Assembly (NCBI RefSeq): GCF_963678635.1 | Contig: NC_087065.1 | Coordinates: forward strand, 50,534,452 to 50,598,451 | From: Symsagittifera roscoffensis | Taxonomy: Eukaryota > Xenacoelomorpha > Acoela > Convolutidae | Direction: 5' to 3' | DNA: 64,000 nucleotides | Part shown: positions 53,879 through 64,000 of the stretch, one piece after another | Position numbering within the stretch: the stretch's first letter is position 1 | Layout: every line of letters begins with the position of its first letter | Made by a program: the position numbers and the translations under genes | Notes under the pieces: generated by a model | The model's input: only the letters and a program-made list of their open reading frames with translations | Told to the model about the DNA's origin: nothing | Database searches by the model: none

Positions 53879-55178
53879 TGAGCGTGGATCCGAGTGAAAC
53901 TTGGATTCACGAAAAAGAAATTTTAACAAAGCAAATATTGTTACTAATATACTATATTTATTATATAAATCGAAATGCTGCATGACAATTTCCTGATTGA
54001 ATAGGACAAAAGAGATTTTAAAATGATTGGCTTGAAAAGCGAAAATTCAAGGGTGCAGGTGTATGCGGATTTTGGTTGCTGTTTAGCAATAGTGTGAAAA
54101 TTTTAAATGGCTGTGAATTTTGGGGTGTAGATTAGCTTAAATCTGCTGCAAACTTCTGTAAATGACCACTGGCACTGTATCTTGAGCAACACTCGGTTTT
54201 TCTGGGACTCACTGGCAGAAGACAGCGCGCGATGAGGACATCGATCTCGAGTCCGGGGAGTATGTGCCAGTCGGTCATATTTGGAAGTTTGACCTTGAGA
54301 GGAGCAAAAAACACTTGATTTTGGAGTGAAATTTAATTTTTCAAAATTTCGAATGGAACCTGTCATGCACGATTTTCTCGCGAGAACTGAAAATCAGAAA
54401 AAGAAATCAGGACAATTTCAGAACGTTTGAGTCACACACGCGGGAAAGTCGTAAGAAAAAGCAGTAGGAAATTGCTATTCGCAATTTCCATCACTATAAT
54501 AATCGAGAGTAGAGCTGTCCCATCTGTGACAGAGACGAGAGCATTCCCTCGAATTGGATTATAGCGACTGGAGTATTATTCGGAACTGGACTAGAGTGAA
54601 CCTTCGGTGGAAAGGTGGACAGCTTGAGTGTCCTAATGGTTCACAAGAAAACTATTGTCTAGAGTATAAACTCGTTCTCATTGTCAAAACTATAAAACAT
54701 TAGACTCATTTAGTTACGTTATTCAATTCTTGAGTTAACTACCGACTGGATTATTTCCCACTTCTTGAGCGTGCTACTATGTGAGTACAAATTTAAATTC
54801 CTAGAGTGTGTTTTATGATTGTTATGTTGAGGTAAGGCGAGTTTTAGGTTGATCCATCTGAAATGGATCAAAGTTCCACTGTCTAATAAAAAGTAACTTA
54901 ACGGATTGTTCCAACCCGGTTTTTAATGGCGTTCATGTATTTTGGGTATCTAGAGACCTAAGTATGGGGACGTTTCTAATTCTAGAGTGGGGGGATATTT
55001 TAGTAGTAGCCTTTAAGCTGTAACGGGTCGTAGTCTCATGTCACAAACGAACCGAACTGGCTCCGACCGTTCTTGAGGTAGAAAAACACAAGAGATGGTG
55101 TCCCTGACCCTTGAGCCAGTGGTTATAGGGCCTATTTTTCTTAAGCCTCATGTGTGACTGCAGTAGACGAATGTTACA
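53879..55178 (+). repeat. 3' LTR (1300 bp)
   Basis: It runs from TGAGCG to GTTACA and ends exactly where satellite sequence resumes. It lacks the 179-bp tandem copy of the 5' LTR. Six or so substitutions and a one-base indel separate the two LTRs, mostly after 54800. Confidence 0.8.
54885..54890 (+). terminator. Candidate poly(A) signal in the 3' LTR
   Basis: AATAAA. The matching site in the 5' LTR reads GATAAA, so the two LTRs differ at this potentially functional position. Confidence 0.35.
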
Positions 55179-58100
55179 AATATTTCATCATCAAGGTTTT
55201 CCTCGGATCAATAAGTTGTTCTTATTTTCTACTCCCAACCTTTTACAACTAGTGTCTAATGACCTCAAACGTCCATTTACTTTGCAACCCCTTATACGAC
55301 CCAAGACTAGCTGACACTTTCAAATGATTAACCATTCCACTTAAGATAAACAGTGAAGGTCTTCGGTTACTCATTCTTCACTCGAGCCCTACCTCTTAAT
55401 TGACCCAGGTCTAGAATTAACTTCAATATTAGTAAGAACTAAGGTAATATCTAACGATCTAATTGTTTTTCTATTATAACCGAGACTTGTAGATTAATTT
55501 ATTATTCTCCAATCTCTGATCTGAAACCAAACTTTTGCATGTAATTTTACACTTGAGTACAGTACAAGATCGTTCAAACGAATTGATATACTCTCTCCTC
55601 GGCCCGTCTATTCACGACAACTTACCCCGAGGTTTATAATAATTTCATATATAATTTTCTTACTTATTGAATAGAGAAAATAGAAAAAATAGTTTTTTTT
55701 ATATAATTATGATTAGTTTTATTAAAATATGAAAAAGTTTTATGCTTCTCGAGGAATTTTTTGTCCTGTTTTTTCTTCTTCATCTTAAAAATACAAGATT
55801 ATTTTAAATAACTGACCTCACTTAAATTTAAATCCCAACTTTTTGAAAATTATTCAACTTTAATTAAACCTTATCATGGACTGCCCTTGTTTCATTTCAA
55901 CCTAAAGTACTTCTTTCAATCAGATCATCAAGGCTAATCTGAAGTAAATTTCTAAAAAAAAATTTAATTTGCTTCTTTTTTGAATAAAGAAAATACAAAA
56001 AATTGTTAGTTGTTATAATAATGGTTAATTTTATAAAAATATTTTAAAAGAAATTTTTTCGCTTCTCGAGGAATTTTTTTTCCTGTTTTTTTTCTTCTTT
56101 TTCAATACACAAGCTTCTTTTAAATAACTAACCTCACTTAAATTTAAGCCCTATTTTTTAAAATTATTTTACTTTAATTTAACCTTATCATGGACTGTGC
56201 TTGTTTCATTTCAGCATAAAAGTATTTCATTAAATTAGACCATCAAGGCTAACCTTGAACTTTTAAACCTTTAACCTAATTCTAAAACCTAGAAAAATTG
56301 TAATAACTCAAATTTATATCTACCTAAACATTTGATCATCAAGGTTTTCCTCGGATCAATAATTTTTTCTTAATTTCTAATCCCAACTTCTTACAACTAG
56401 TGTCTAATGACCTCAAACGTCCACTTACTTTCTAACCCCCTATACGACCCAGGACTAGCTGACACTTCAAATGATTAACCATTCCACTTCAGATAAACAG
56501 TGAAGGTTTTCGGTTACTCATTCTTCACTCGAGCCCTAACTCTTAACTGACCCAGGTCTAGAATTAACTTCAATATTAGTAAGAACTAAGGTAATATCTA
56601 ACGATCTAATTGTTTTTCTATTATAACCGAGACTTGTAGATTAATTTATTATTCTCCAATCTCTGATCTCAAACCAAACTTTTGCATGTAATTTAACACT
56701 TGAGTACAGTACAAGATCGTTCAAACGAATTGATATACTCTCTCCTCAGCCCGTCTATTCACGACAACTTACCCCGAGGTTTATAATAATTTCATATATA
56801 ATTTTCTTACTTATTGAATAGAGAAAATAGAAAAAATAGTTTTTTTATATAATTATGATTAGTTTTATTAAAATATGAAAAAGTTTTATGCTTCTCGAGG
56901 AATTTTTTGTCCTGTTTTTTCTTCTTCATCTTAAAAATACAAGATTATTTTAAATAACTGACCTCACTTAAATTTAAATCCCAACTTTTTGAAAATTATT
57001 CAACTTTAATTAAACCTTATCATGGACTGCCCTTGTTTCATTTCAACCTAAAGTACTTCTTTCAATCAGATCATCAAGGCTAATCTGAAGTAAATTTCTA
57101 AAAAAAATTTTAATTTGCTTCTTTTTTGAATAAAGAAAATACAAAAAATTGTTAGTTGTTATAATAATGGTTAATTTTATAAAAATAATTTAAAAGAAAT
57201 TTTTTCGCTTCTCGAGGAATTTTTTTCCTGTTTTTTTTCTTCTCTTTCAATATACAAGCTTCTTTTAAATAACTAACCTCACTTAAATTTAAGCCCTATT
57301 TTTTAAAATTATTCTACTTTAATTTAACCTTATCATGGACTGTGCTTGTTTCACTTCAGCATAAAAGTATTTCATTAAATTAGACCATCAAGGCTAACCT
57401 TGAACTTTTAAACCTTTAACCTAATTCTAAAACCTAGAAAAATTGTAATAACTCAAATTTATATCTACCTAAACATTTGATCATCAAGGTTTTCCTCGGA
57501 TCAATAATTTTTTCTTAATTTCTAATCCCAACTTCTTACAACTAGTGTCTAATGACCTCAAACGTCCACTTACTTTCTAACCCCTTATACGACCCAGGAC
57601 TAGCTGACACTTCAAATGATTAACCATTCCACTTCAGATAAACAGTGAAGGTCTTCGGTTACTCATTCTTCACTCGAGCCCTACCTCTTAATTGACCCAG
57701 GTCTAGAAATAACTTCAATATTAGTAAGAACTAAGGTAATATCTAACGATCTAACCCAACTATGGCTGGTAATTTTACACTTGAGTACACTACAAGATCA
57801 CTTAAATGAATTGATATACTCTCTCCTCAAACCATCGATTCACGACAACTTACCCCGAGGTTTATAAAAATTTTATATATAATTTTCTTACTTATTGAGT
57901 AGAGAAAATAGAAAAAATAGTTTTTTATATATAATTATGATTAGTTTTATTAAAATATGAAAAAGTTTTATGCTTCTCGAGGAGTTTCTTGTCCTGTTTT
58001 TTCTTCTTCATCTTAAACATACAAGATTTTTTAAATAACTAACCTCACTTAAATTTAAATCCCAAATTTTTGAAAATTATTCAACTTTAATTAAACCTTA

Positions 58101-61100
58101 TCATGGACTGCCCTTGTTTCATTTCAACCTAAAGTACTTCTTTCAATCAGATCATCAAGGCTAATCTGAAGTAAATTTGTAAAAAACTTTTAATTTGCTT
58201 CTTTTTTGAATAAAGAAAATACAAAAAATTGTTAGTTGTTATAATTATGGTTAGTTTTATAAAAATTATTTAAAACAGTTTTTTTTGCTTCTCGAGGAAT
58301 TTCTCTTCCTGTTATTTTTCTTGTTTTTCAATATACAAGCTTCTTTATAATAACTAACCTCAATTAAATTTAAGCCCTTTTTTTCAAATTATTCTACTTT
58401 AATTTTTTCTTATCATGGACTTTGCTTGTTTCACTTAGCCTAAAGTACTTCATTAAATCAGACCATCAAGGCTACCCTTGAACTTTTAAACCTTTAACCT
58501 AATTCTAAAACCTAGAAAAAGTGTAATAACTCAAATTTATATCTACCTAAATATTACATCATCAAGGTTTTCCTCGGATCAATAATTTTTTCTTAATTTC
58601 TAATCCCAACTTCTTACAACTAGTGTCTAATGACCTCAAACGTCCATTTACTTTGCAACCCCTTATACGACCCAAGACTAGCTGACACTTTCAAATGATT
58701 AACCATTCCACTTAAGATAAACAGTGAAGGTCTTCGGTTACTCATTCTTCACTCGAGCCCTACCTCTTAATTGACCCAGGTCTAGAATTAACTTCAATAT
58801 TAGTAAGAACCAAGGTAATATCTAACGATCTTTTTGTTTTTCTATTATAACCGAGACTTGTAGATTAATTTATTATTCTCCAATCTCTGATCTCAAACCA
58901 AACTTTTGCATGTAATTTTACACTTGAGTACAGTACAAGATCATTCAAACGAATTGATATACTCTCTCCTCAGCCCGTTTATTCACGACAACTTACCCCG
59001 AGGTTTATAAAAATTTTATATATAATTTTCTTACTTATTGAATAGAGAAATTAGAAAAAATAGTTTTTTTAATATAATTATGATTAGTTTTATTAAAATA
59101 TGAAAAAGTTTTATGCTTCTCGAGGAATTTCTTGTCCTGTTTTTTCTTCTTCATCTTAAAAATACAAGATTATTTTCAATAACTGACCTCACTTAAATTT
59201 AAATCCCAACTTTTTGAAAATTATTCAACTTTAATTAAACCTTATCATGGACTGCCCTTGTTTCATTTCAACCTAAAGTACTTCTTTCAATCAGATCATC
59301 AAGGCTAATCTGAAGTAAATTTGTAAAAAACTTTTAATTTGCTTCTTTTTTGAATAAAGAAAATACAAAAAATTGTTAGTTGTTATAATTATGGTTAGTT
59401 TTATAAAAATTATTTAAAACAGTTTTTTTTGCTTCTCGAGGAATTTCTCTTCCTGTTATTTTTCTTGTTTTTCAATATACAAGCTTCTTTTAAATAACTA
59501 ACCTCAATTAAATTTAAGCCCTTTTTTAAAATTATTCTACTTTAATTTTTTCTTATCATGGACTGTGCTTGTTTCACTTCAGCCGAAAGTACTTCATTAA
59601 ATCAGACCATCAAGGCTACCCTTGAACTTTTAAACCTTTAACCTAATTCTAAAACCTAGAAAAATTGTAATAACTCAAATTTATATTTACCTAAATATTT
59701 CATCATCAAGGTTTTCCTCGGATCAATAAGTTGTTCTTATTTTCTACTCCCAACCTTTTACAACTAGTGTCTAATGACCTCAAACGTCCATTTACTTTCC
59801 AACCCCTTATACGACCCAAGACTAGCTGACACTTTCAAATGATTAACCATTCCACTTAAGATAAACAGTGAAGGTCTTCGGTTACTCATTCTTCACTCGA
59901 GCCCTACCTCTTAATTGACCCAGGTCTAGAATTAACTTCAATATTAGTAAGAACTAAGGTAATATCTAACGATCTAATTGTTTTTCTATTATAACCGAGA
60001 CTTGTAGATTAATTTATTATTCTCCAATCTCTGATCTGAAACCAAACTTTTGCATGTAATTTTACACTTGAGTACAGTACAAGATCGTTCAAACGAATTG
60101 ATATACTCTCTCCTCAGCCCGTCTATTCACGACAACTTACCCCGAGGTTTATAATAATTTCATATATAATTTTCTTACTTATTGAATAGAGAAAATAGTA
60201 AAATAGTTTTTCATATAATTATGATTAGTTTTATTAAAATATGAAAAAGTTTTATGCTTCTCGAGGATTTTCTTGTCCTGTTTTTCTTCTTCATCTTAAA
60301 AATACAAGATTATTTTAAATAACTGACCTCACTTAAATTTAAATCCCAACTTTTTGAAAATTATTCAACTTTAATTAAACCTTATCATGGACTGCCCTTG
60401 ATTCATTTCAACCTAAAGTACTTCTTTCAATCAGATCATCAAGGCTAATCTGAAGTAAATTTCTAAAAAACTTTTAATTTGCTTCTTTTTTGAATAAAGA
60501 AAATACAAAAAAAAGTTAGTTGTTATAATTATGGTTAGTTTTATAAAAATTATTAAAAAGAGTTTTTTATTGCTTCTCGAGGAATTTCTCTTCCTGTTAT
60601 TTTTCTTGTTTTTCAATATACAAGCTTCTTTTCAATAACTAACCTCAATTAATTTTAAGCCCTTTTTTTCAAATTATTCTACTTTAATTTTTTCTTATCA
60701 TGGACTGTGCTTGTTTCACCTAGCCTAAAGTACTTCATTAAATCAGACCATCAAGGCTACCCTTGAACTTTTAAACCTTTAACCTAATTCTAAAACCTAG
60801 AAAAATTGTAATAACTCAAATTTATATCTACCTAAACATTTCATCATCAAGGTTTTCCTCGGATCAATAAGTTGTTCTTATTTTCTACTCCCAACCTTTT
60901 ACAACTAGTGTCTAATGACCTCAAACGTCGATTTACTTTCCAACCCCTTATACGACCCAAGACTAGCTGACACTTTCAAATGATTAACCATTCCACTTAA
61001 GATAAACAGTGAAGGTCTTCGGTTACTCATTCTTCACTCGAGCGCTACCTCTTAATTGACCCAGGTCTAGAAATAACTTCAATATTAGTAAGAACTAAGG

Positions 61101-62448
61101 TAATATCTAACGATCTAATTGTGTTTCTATTATAACCGAGACTTGTAGATTAATTTATTAATCTCCAATCTCTGATCTCAAACCCAACTATGGCTGGTAT
61201 TTTTACACTTGAGTACACTCTAAGATCATTTAAATGAATTGATATACTCTCTCCTCAAACCATCGATTCACGACAACTTACCCCGAGGTTTATAAAATTT
61301 TATATATAATTTTCTTACTTATTGAATAGAGAAAATAGAAAAAATAGTTTTTTATATATAATTATGATTAGTTTTATTAAAATATGAAAAAGTTTTATGC
61401 ATCTCGAGGATTTTCTTGTCCTGTTTTTTCTTCTTCATCTTAAACATACAAGATTATTTTAAATAACTAACCTCACTTAAATTTAAATCCCAACTTTTTG
61501 AAAATTATTCAACTTTAATTAAACCTTATCATGGACTGCCCTTGTTTCATTTCAACCTAAAGTACTTCTTTCAATCAGATCATCAAGGCTAATCTGAAGT
61601 AAATTTCTAAAAAACTTTTAAATTGCTTCTTTTTTGAAGAAAGAAAATACAAAAAATTGTTAGTTGTTATAATTATGGTTAGTTTTATTAAAATTATTTA
61701 AAAGAGTTTTTTTTGCTTCTCGAGGAATTTCTCTTTCTGTTTTTTTGCTTCTTTTTCAGTTTACAAGCTTCTTTTAAATAACTAACCTCACTTAAATTCA
61801 AGCCCTATTTTTTTAGTTATTCTACTTTAATTTATTCTTATCATGGACTGTGCTTGTTTCACTTCAGCATAAAAGTACTTCATTAAATCAGACCATCAAG
61901 GCTAACCTTGAACTTTTAAACCTTTAACCTAATTCTAAAACCTAGAAAAATTGTAATAACTCAAATTTATATCTACCTAAACATTTGATCGTCAAGGGTT
62001 TCCTCGGATCAATAAGTTTTTCTTAATTTCTACTCCCAACCTTTTACAACTAGTGTCTAATGACCTCAAACGTCCACTTACTTTCCAACCCCTTATACGA
62101 CCCAGGACTAGCTGACACTTTCAAATGATTAACCATTCCACTTCAGATAAACATTAAGGTCTTCGGTTACTCATTCTTCACTCGAGCCCTACCTCTTAAT
62201 TGACCCAGGTCTTGAAATAACTTCAATATTAGTAAGAACTAAGGTAAAATCTAACGATCTAATTGTATTTCTATTATAACCGAGACTTGTAGATTAATTT
62301 TTTATTCTCCAATCTCTGATCTCAAACCAAATTTTTGCTTGTAATTTTACACTTGAGTACAGTACAAGATCATTCAAATGAATTGATATACTCTCTCCTC
62401 AAACCATCTTTTCACGACAATTTACCACGAAGTTTATAATAATTTCAT
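55179..62448. repeat. Satellite array, right part (partial unit plus six units)
   Basis: It resumes 468 bp before a unit boundary. Boundaries fall near 55647, 56794, 57878, 59017, 60162 and 61304, and the array ends at a unit boundary near 62448. One unit (56794-57877) is the short 1085-bp type. Sequence and phase match the left part, so both were one array before the element inserted. Adding the left partial unit (338 bp) leaves about 337 bp of a unit missing across the junction. Confidence 0.95.
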
Positions 62449-62473
62449 GAAAAATGTAAGAGTTAACAGTTTG

Positions 62474-63650
62474 AGAAAAACTTATCGGTTGATTGCCAAA
62501 AATGGATGTGTTAACAAATAGAAAAAGCCCTTTGATTAGTGAGAGGGTAGAATCACTGAAAAGAGGGCGTCCGGCCCAACCTCCGCCCTCACGCTAAATC
62601 CGACAGTTTTAGTATGAATCTTAAGTATACGAAAAAAAAATCTATAAAAACCCAATAAAACGGATTACAATTATATTATTTTGTATGTAAAATTATTCCA
62701 TTAAATCACTTATGATCAATTTTTATGGATTTCTTTGAAAGTTCATTGATGAAAATTACTCATCTTTTCTCAGTAACTTTATTTGCTGTTTACTTCACTA
62801 GCTAAGTCTTACTTGTTCCATAACTCTTGAATGTCTTTTGATTTGTTATTTTGTTTTCTCTATTTTGTCGAATCTCAATTTATGGCAGTTTACTGAAACC
62901 AGTTCAAAACAAGTGTAATATGTATATCCAATTATATTTATAGTAAACGTTTTCTGTAAAAAACTTAGAAACCACCAATATTGATCCATGACCAAAACTC
63001 ACAAAGGATTGTAAGGCTAAAACTAGTTTCAGCCAACGAAACAAATATTTAACTTAGGAAGCAGTTGTTCTTACTAAAATCTACTTCATGAATCTAAACC
63101 TCACAACAAAATTAGTTTTCACTAGATCTATTGAGACTAATAGATATAAGAGTAAGATTGGGATTGGAATTGAATTAGGAAGTTGCACGAACCTATCCGG
63201 CCGAAAAAAAGATAGTGTGACGAACAGACGGTGTACATTATTCAAAGTTACTCTATGGGAAAGCAACCCCGGATTTAAGCTCATCTGCTGCTACTAAGAG
63301 AACCTCAAAAAGAGATTTAGCAAAAAAAAATGATTTGGGCACATAGGATCGAAAACGCCCAACCCAATGATTAACCAAGTTGAAAATAAAAATAGCTTAT
63401 TTCACGTCTCAATAAATCGAACGAAAAACAAAGGTGACACCATGTCGAAATCAGAACGAGAGACCGAGCCTTTCATCGAAGAAGCAGACTACAACGACTG
63501 TTTCTCTACAAAAACCATTTCTGCGGTAAATTTTTACTCATTCTTACAATTTACAAAAAATGAGCAGTAAGATTCATTTCAGAGCTATATATCTGACTAC
63601 TATATTAAGTGAGCAATAAGATTCATTTCAAAGCTATATATCTGACTACG
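62474..63650 (+). repeat. Large duplicated block, copy 2
   Basis: Near-identical to 20543-21727, including the exon, its donor and the 48-bp tandem duplication after it. It begins about 25 bp after the satellite array ends. Confidence 0.85.
63442..63525 (+). CDS. Probable first coding exon (28 codons), copy 2
   Basis: ATG 63442 to the donor TCTGCG|GTAAAT at 63525/63526. It is identical to the exon at 21525 except for one nucleotide change giving Lys for Gln at codon 3. The conserved frame inside otherwise indel-bearing flanks supports coding. The product is unknown. The two exons could serve as alternative first exons of one gene or start two tandem genes. Confidence 0.5.
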
Positions 63651-64000
63651 ATATATAATTTTCTTACTTATTGGATAGAGAAAATAGAGAAAAATAGTTT
63701 TTTATATACTTATGATTAGTTTCATAAAAATATGAAAAAGTTTTAGGCTTCTCGAGGAATTTCTTTTCCTGTTTTTTCTTCTTCATCTTAAACATACAAG
63801 ATTATTTTAAATAACTAACCTCACTTAAATTTAAATCCCAACTTTTTGAAAATTATTCAACTTTAATTAAACCTTATCATGGACTGCCCTTGTTTCATTT
63901 CAACCTAAAGTACTTCTTTCAATCAGATCATCAAGGCTAATCTGAAATAAATTTCTAAAAAACTTTTAATTTGCTTCTTTTTTGAATAAAGAAAATACAA
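63651..64000. repeat. Start of a second satellite array
   Basis: After the second exon copy the same 1.14-kb satellite begins in the same phase as at 21728 and runs off the window. Confidence 0.9.

Larger units (their letters stand above)
31632..55178 (+). mobile_element. Giant Ty3/Gypsy-type LTR retrotransposon with four extra reading frames
   Basis: The element has LTRs (31632-33110 and 53879-55178), a tRNA-Asn-type primer-binding site, a 2.5-kb leader with a minisatellite, gag-pol (35669-44475), frames A, B, C and D (44983-53832) and a 3' polypurine tract. The RT, RNase H, integrase order and the GPY/F-like tail place it in Ty3/Gypsy. At 23.5 kb it is far longer than typical 5-10 kb elements and comparable to giant Gypsy types such as plant Ogre and planarian Burro. 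LTRs differ by about six substitutions, a single-base indel and one 179-bp tandem copy, so insertion was recent. A 5' target duplication cannot be seen because the left flank is rearranged. Confidence 0.93.

Overview
The window looks like a piece of an invertebrate animal genome. The evidence is two multi-exon genes with GT-AG introns, an intronless SLC18B1-type transporter, remnants of LINE, Ty3/Gypsy and TIR transposons, and AT-rich intergenic DNA around GC-richer coding sequence. I cannot place it in a phylum from sequence alone.

Layout. (1) 1-20.5 kb is ordinary host DNA. It holds the last two exons of a small single-pass membrane protein with PPxY motifs (1705-2377, +), an SLC18B1-like transporter (4515-6044, -), and a complete four-exon ethanolamine-phosphate cytidylyltransferase gene (PCYT2, 18653 down to 8016, -). 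The large PCYT2 introns carry a decayed LINE, a FLYWCH zinc-finger fragment and several copies of a dispersed repeat. A TA-flanked TIR element lies at 19.2-20.1 kb. (2) 20.5-21.7 kb is a unique block with a probable first coding exon of 28 codons. It is repeated almost exactly at 62.5-63.65 kb, so the window spans one full unit (about 42 kb) of a larger tandem duplication. (3) Each copy of the exon is followed directly by a satellite of about 1.14-kb units. The first array runs from 21.7 to 62.4 kb and is interrupted once. (4) The interruption is the main feature: a giant, recent Ty3/Gypsy-type LTR retrotransposon (31632-55178, about 23.5 kb).

The retrotransposon has long terminal repeats of 1479 and 1300 bp ending in CA, a primer-binding site matching the 3' end of a tRNA-Asn, and a 3' polypurine tract. 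A 2.5-kb leader contains a 14-bp minisatellite of roughly 55 copies. Gag-Pol has a coiled coil, capsid, two CCHC knuckles, protease, RT, RNase H and a DD35E integrase with a GPY/F-like tail, plus a long C-terminal extension ending in what looks like a degenerate macrodomain. Four further sense-strand reading frames follow, about 9 kb in total: A, a coiled-coil protein; B, two SGNH-hydrolase-like domains, the first with a full catalytic set and the second degenerate; C and D, large proteins I do not recognise. C and D are coupled by an ATGA stop-start overlap. D ends in a SUMO-interaction-like motif. A strong 3' splice site upstream of A and good 5' splice sites in the LTR suggest the extra frames are expressed from spliced subgenomic RNA. 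Two lesions mark this copy: a frame break inside RT and a TAG inside A.

The 3' end of frame D also occurs upstream of the 5' LTR, joined directly to satellite. About 337 bp of one satellite unit is missing across the insertion. The simplest reading is a former tandem pair of elements sharing an LTR, with the left partner mostly deleted; a misassembly must be excluded.
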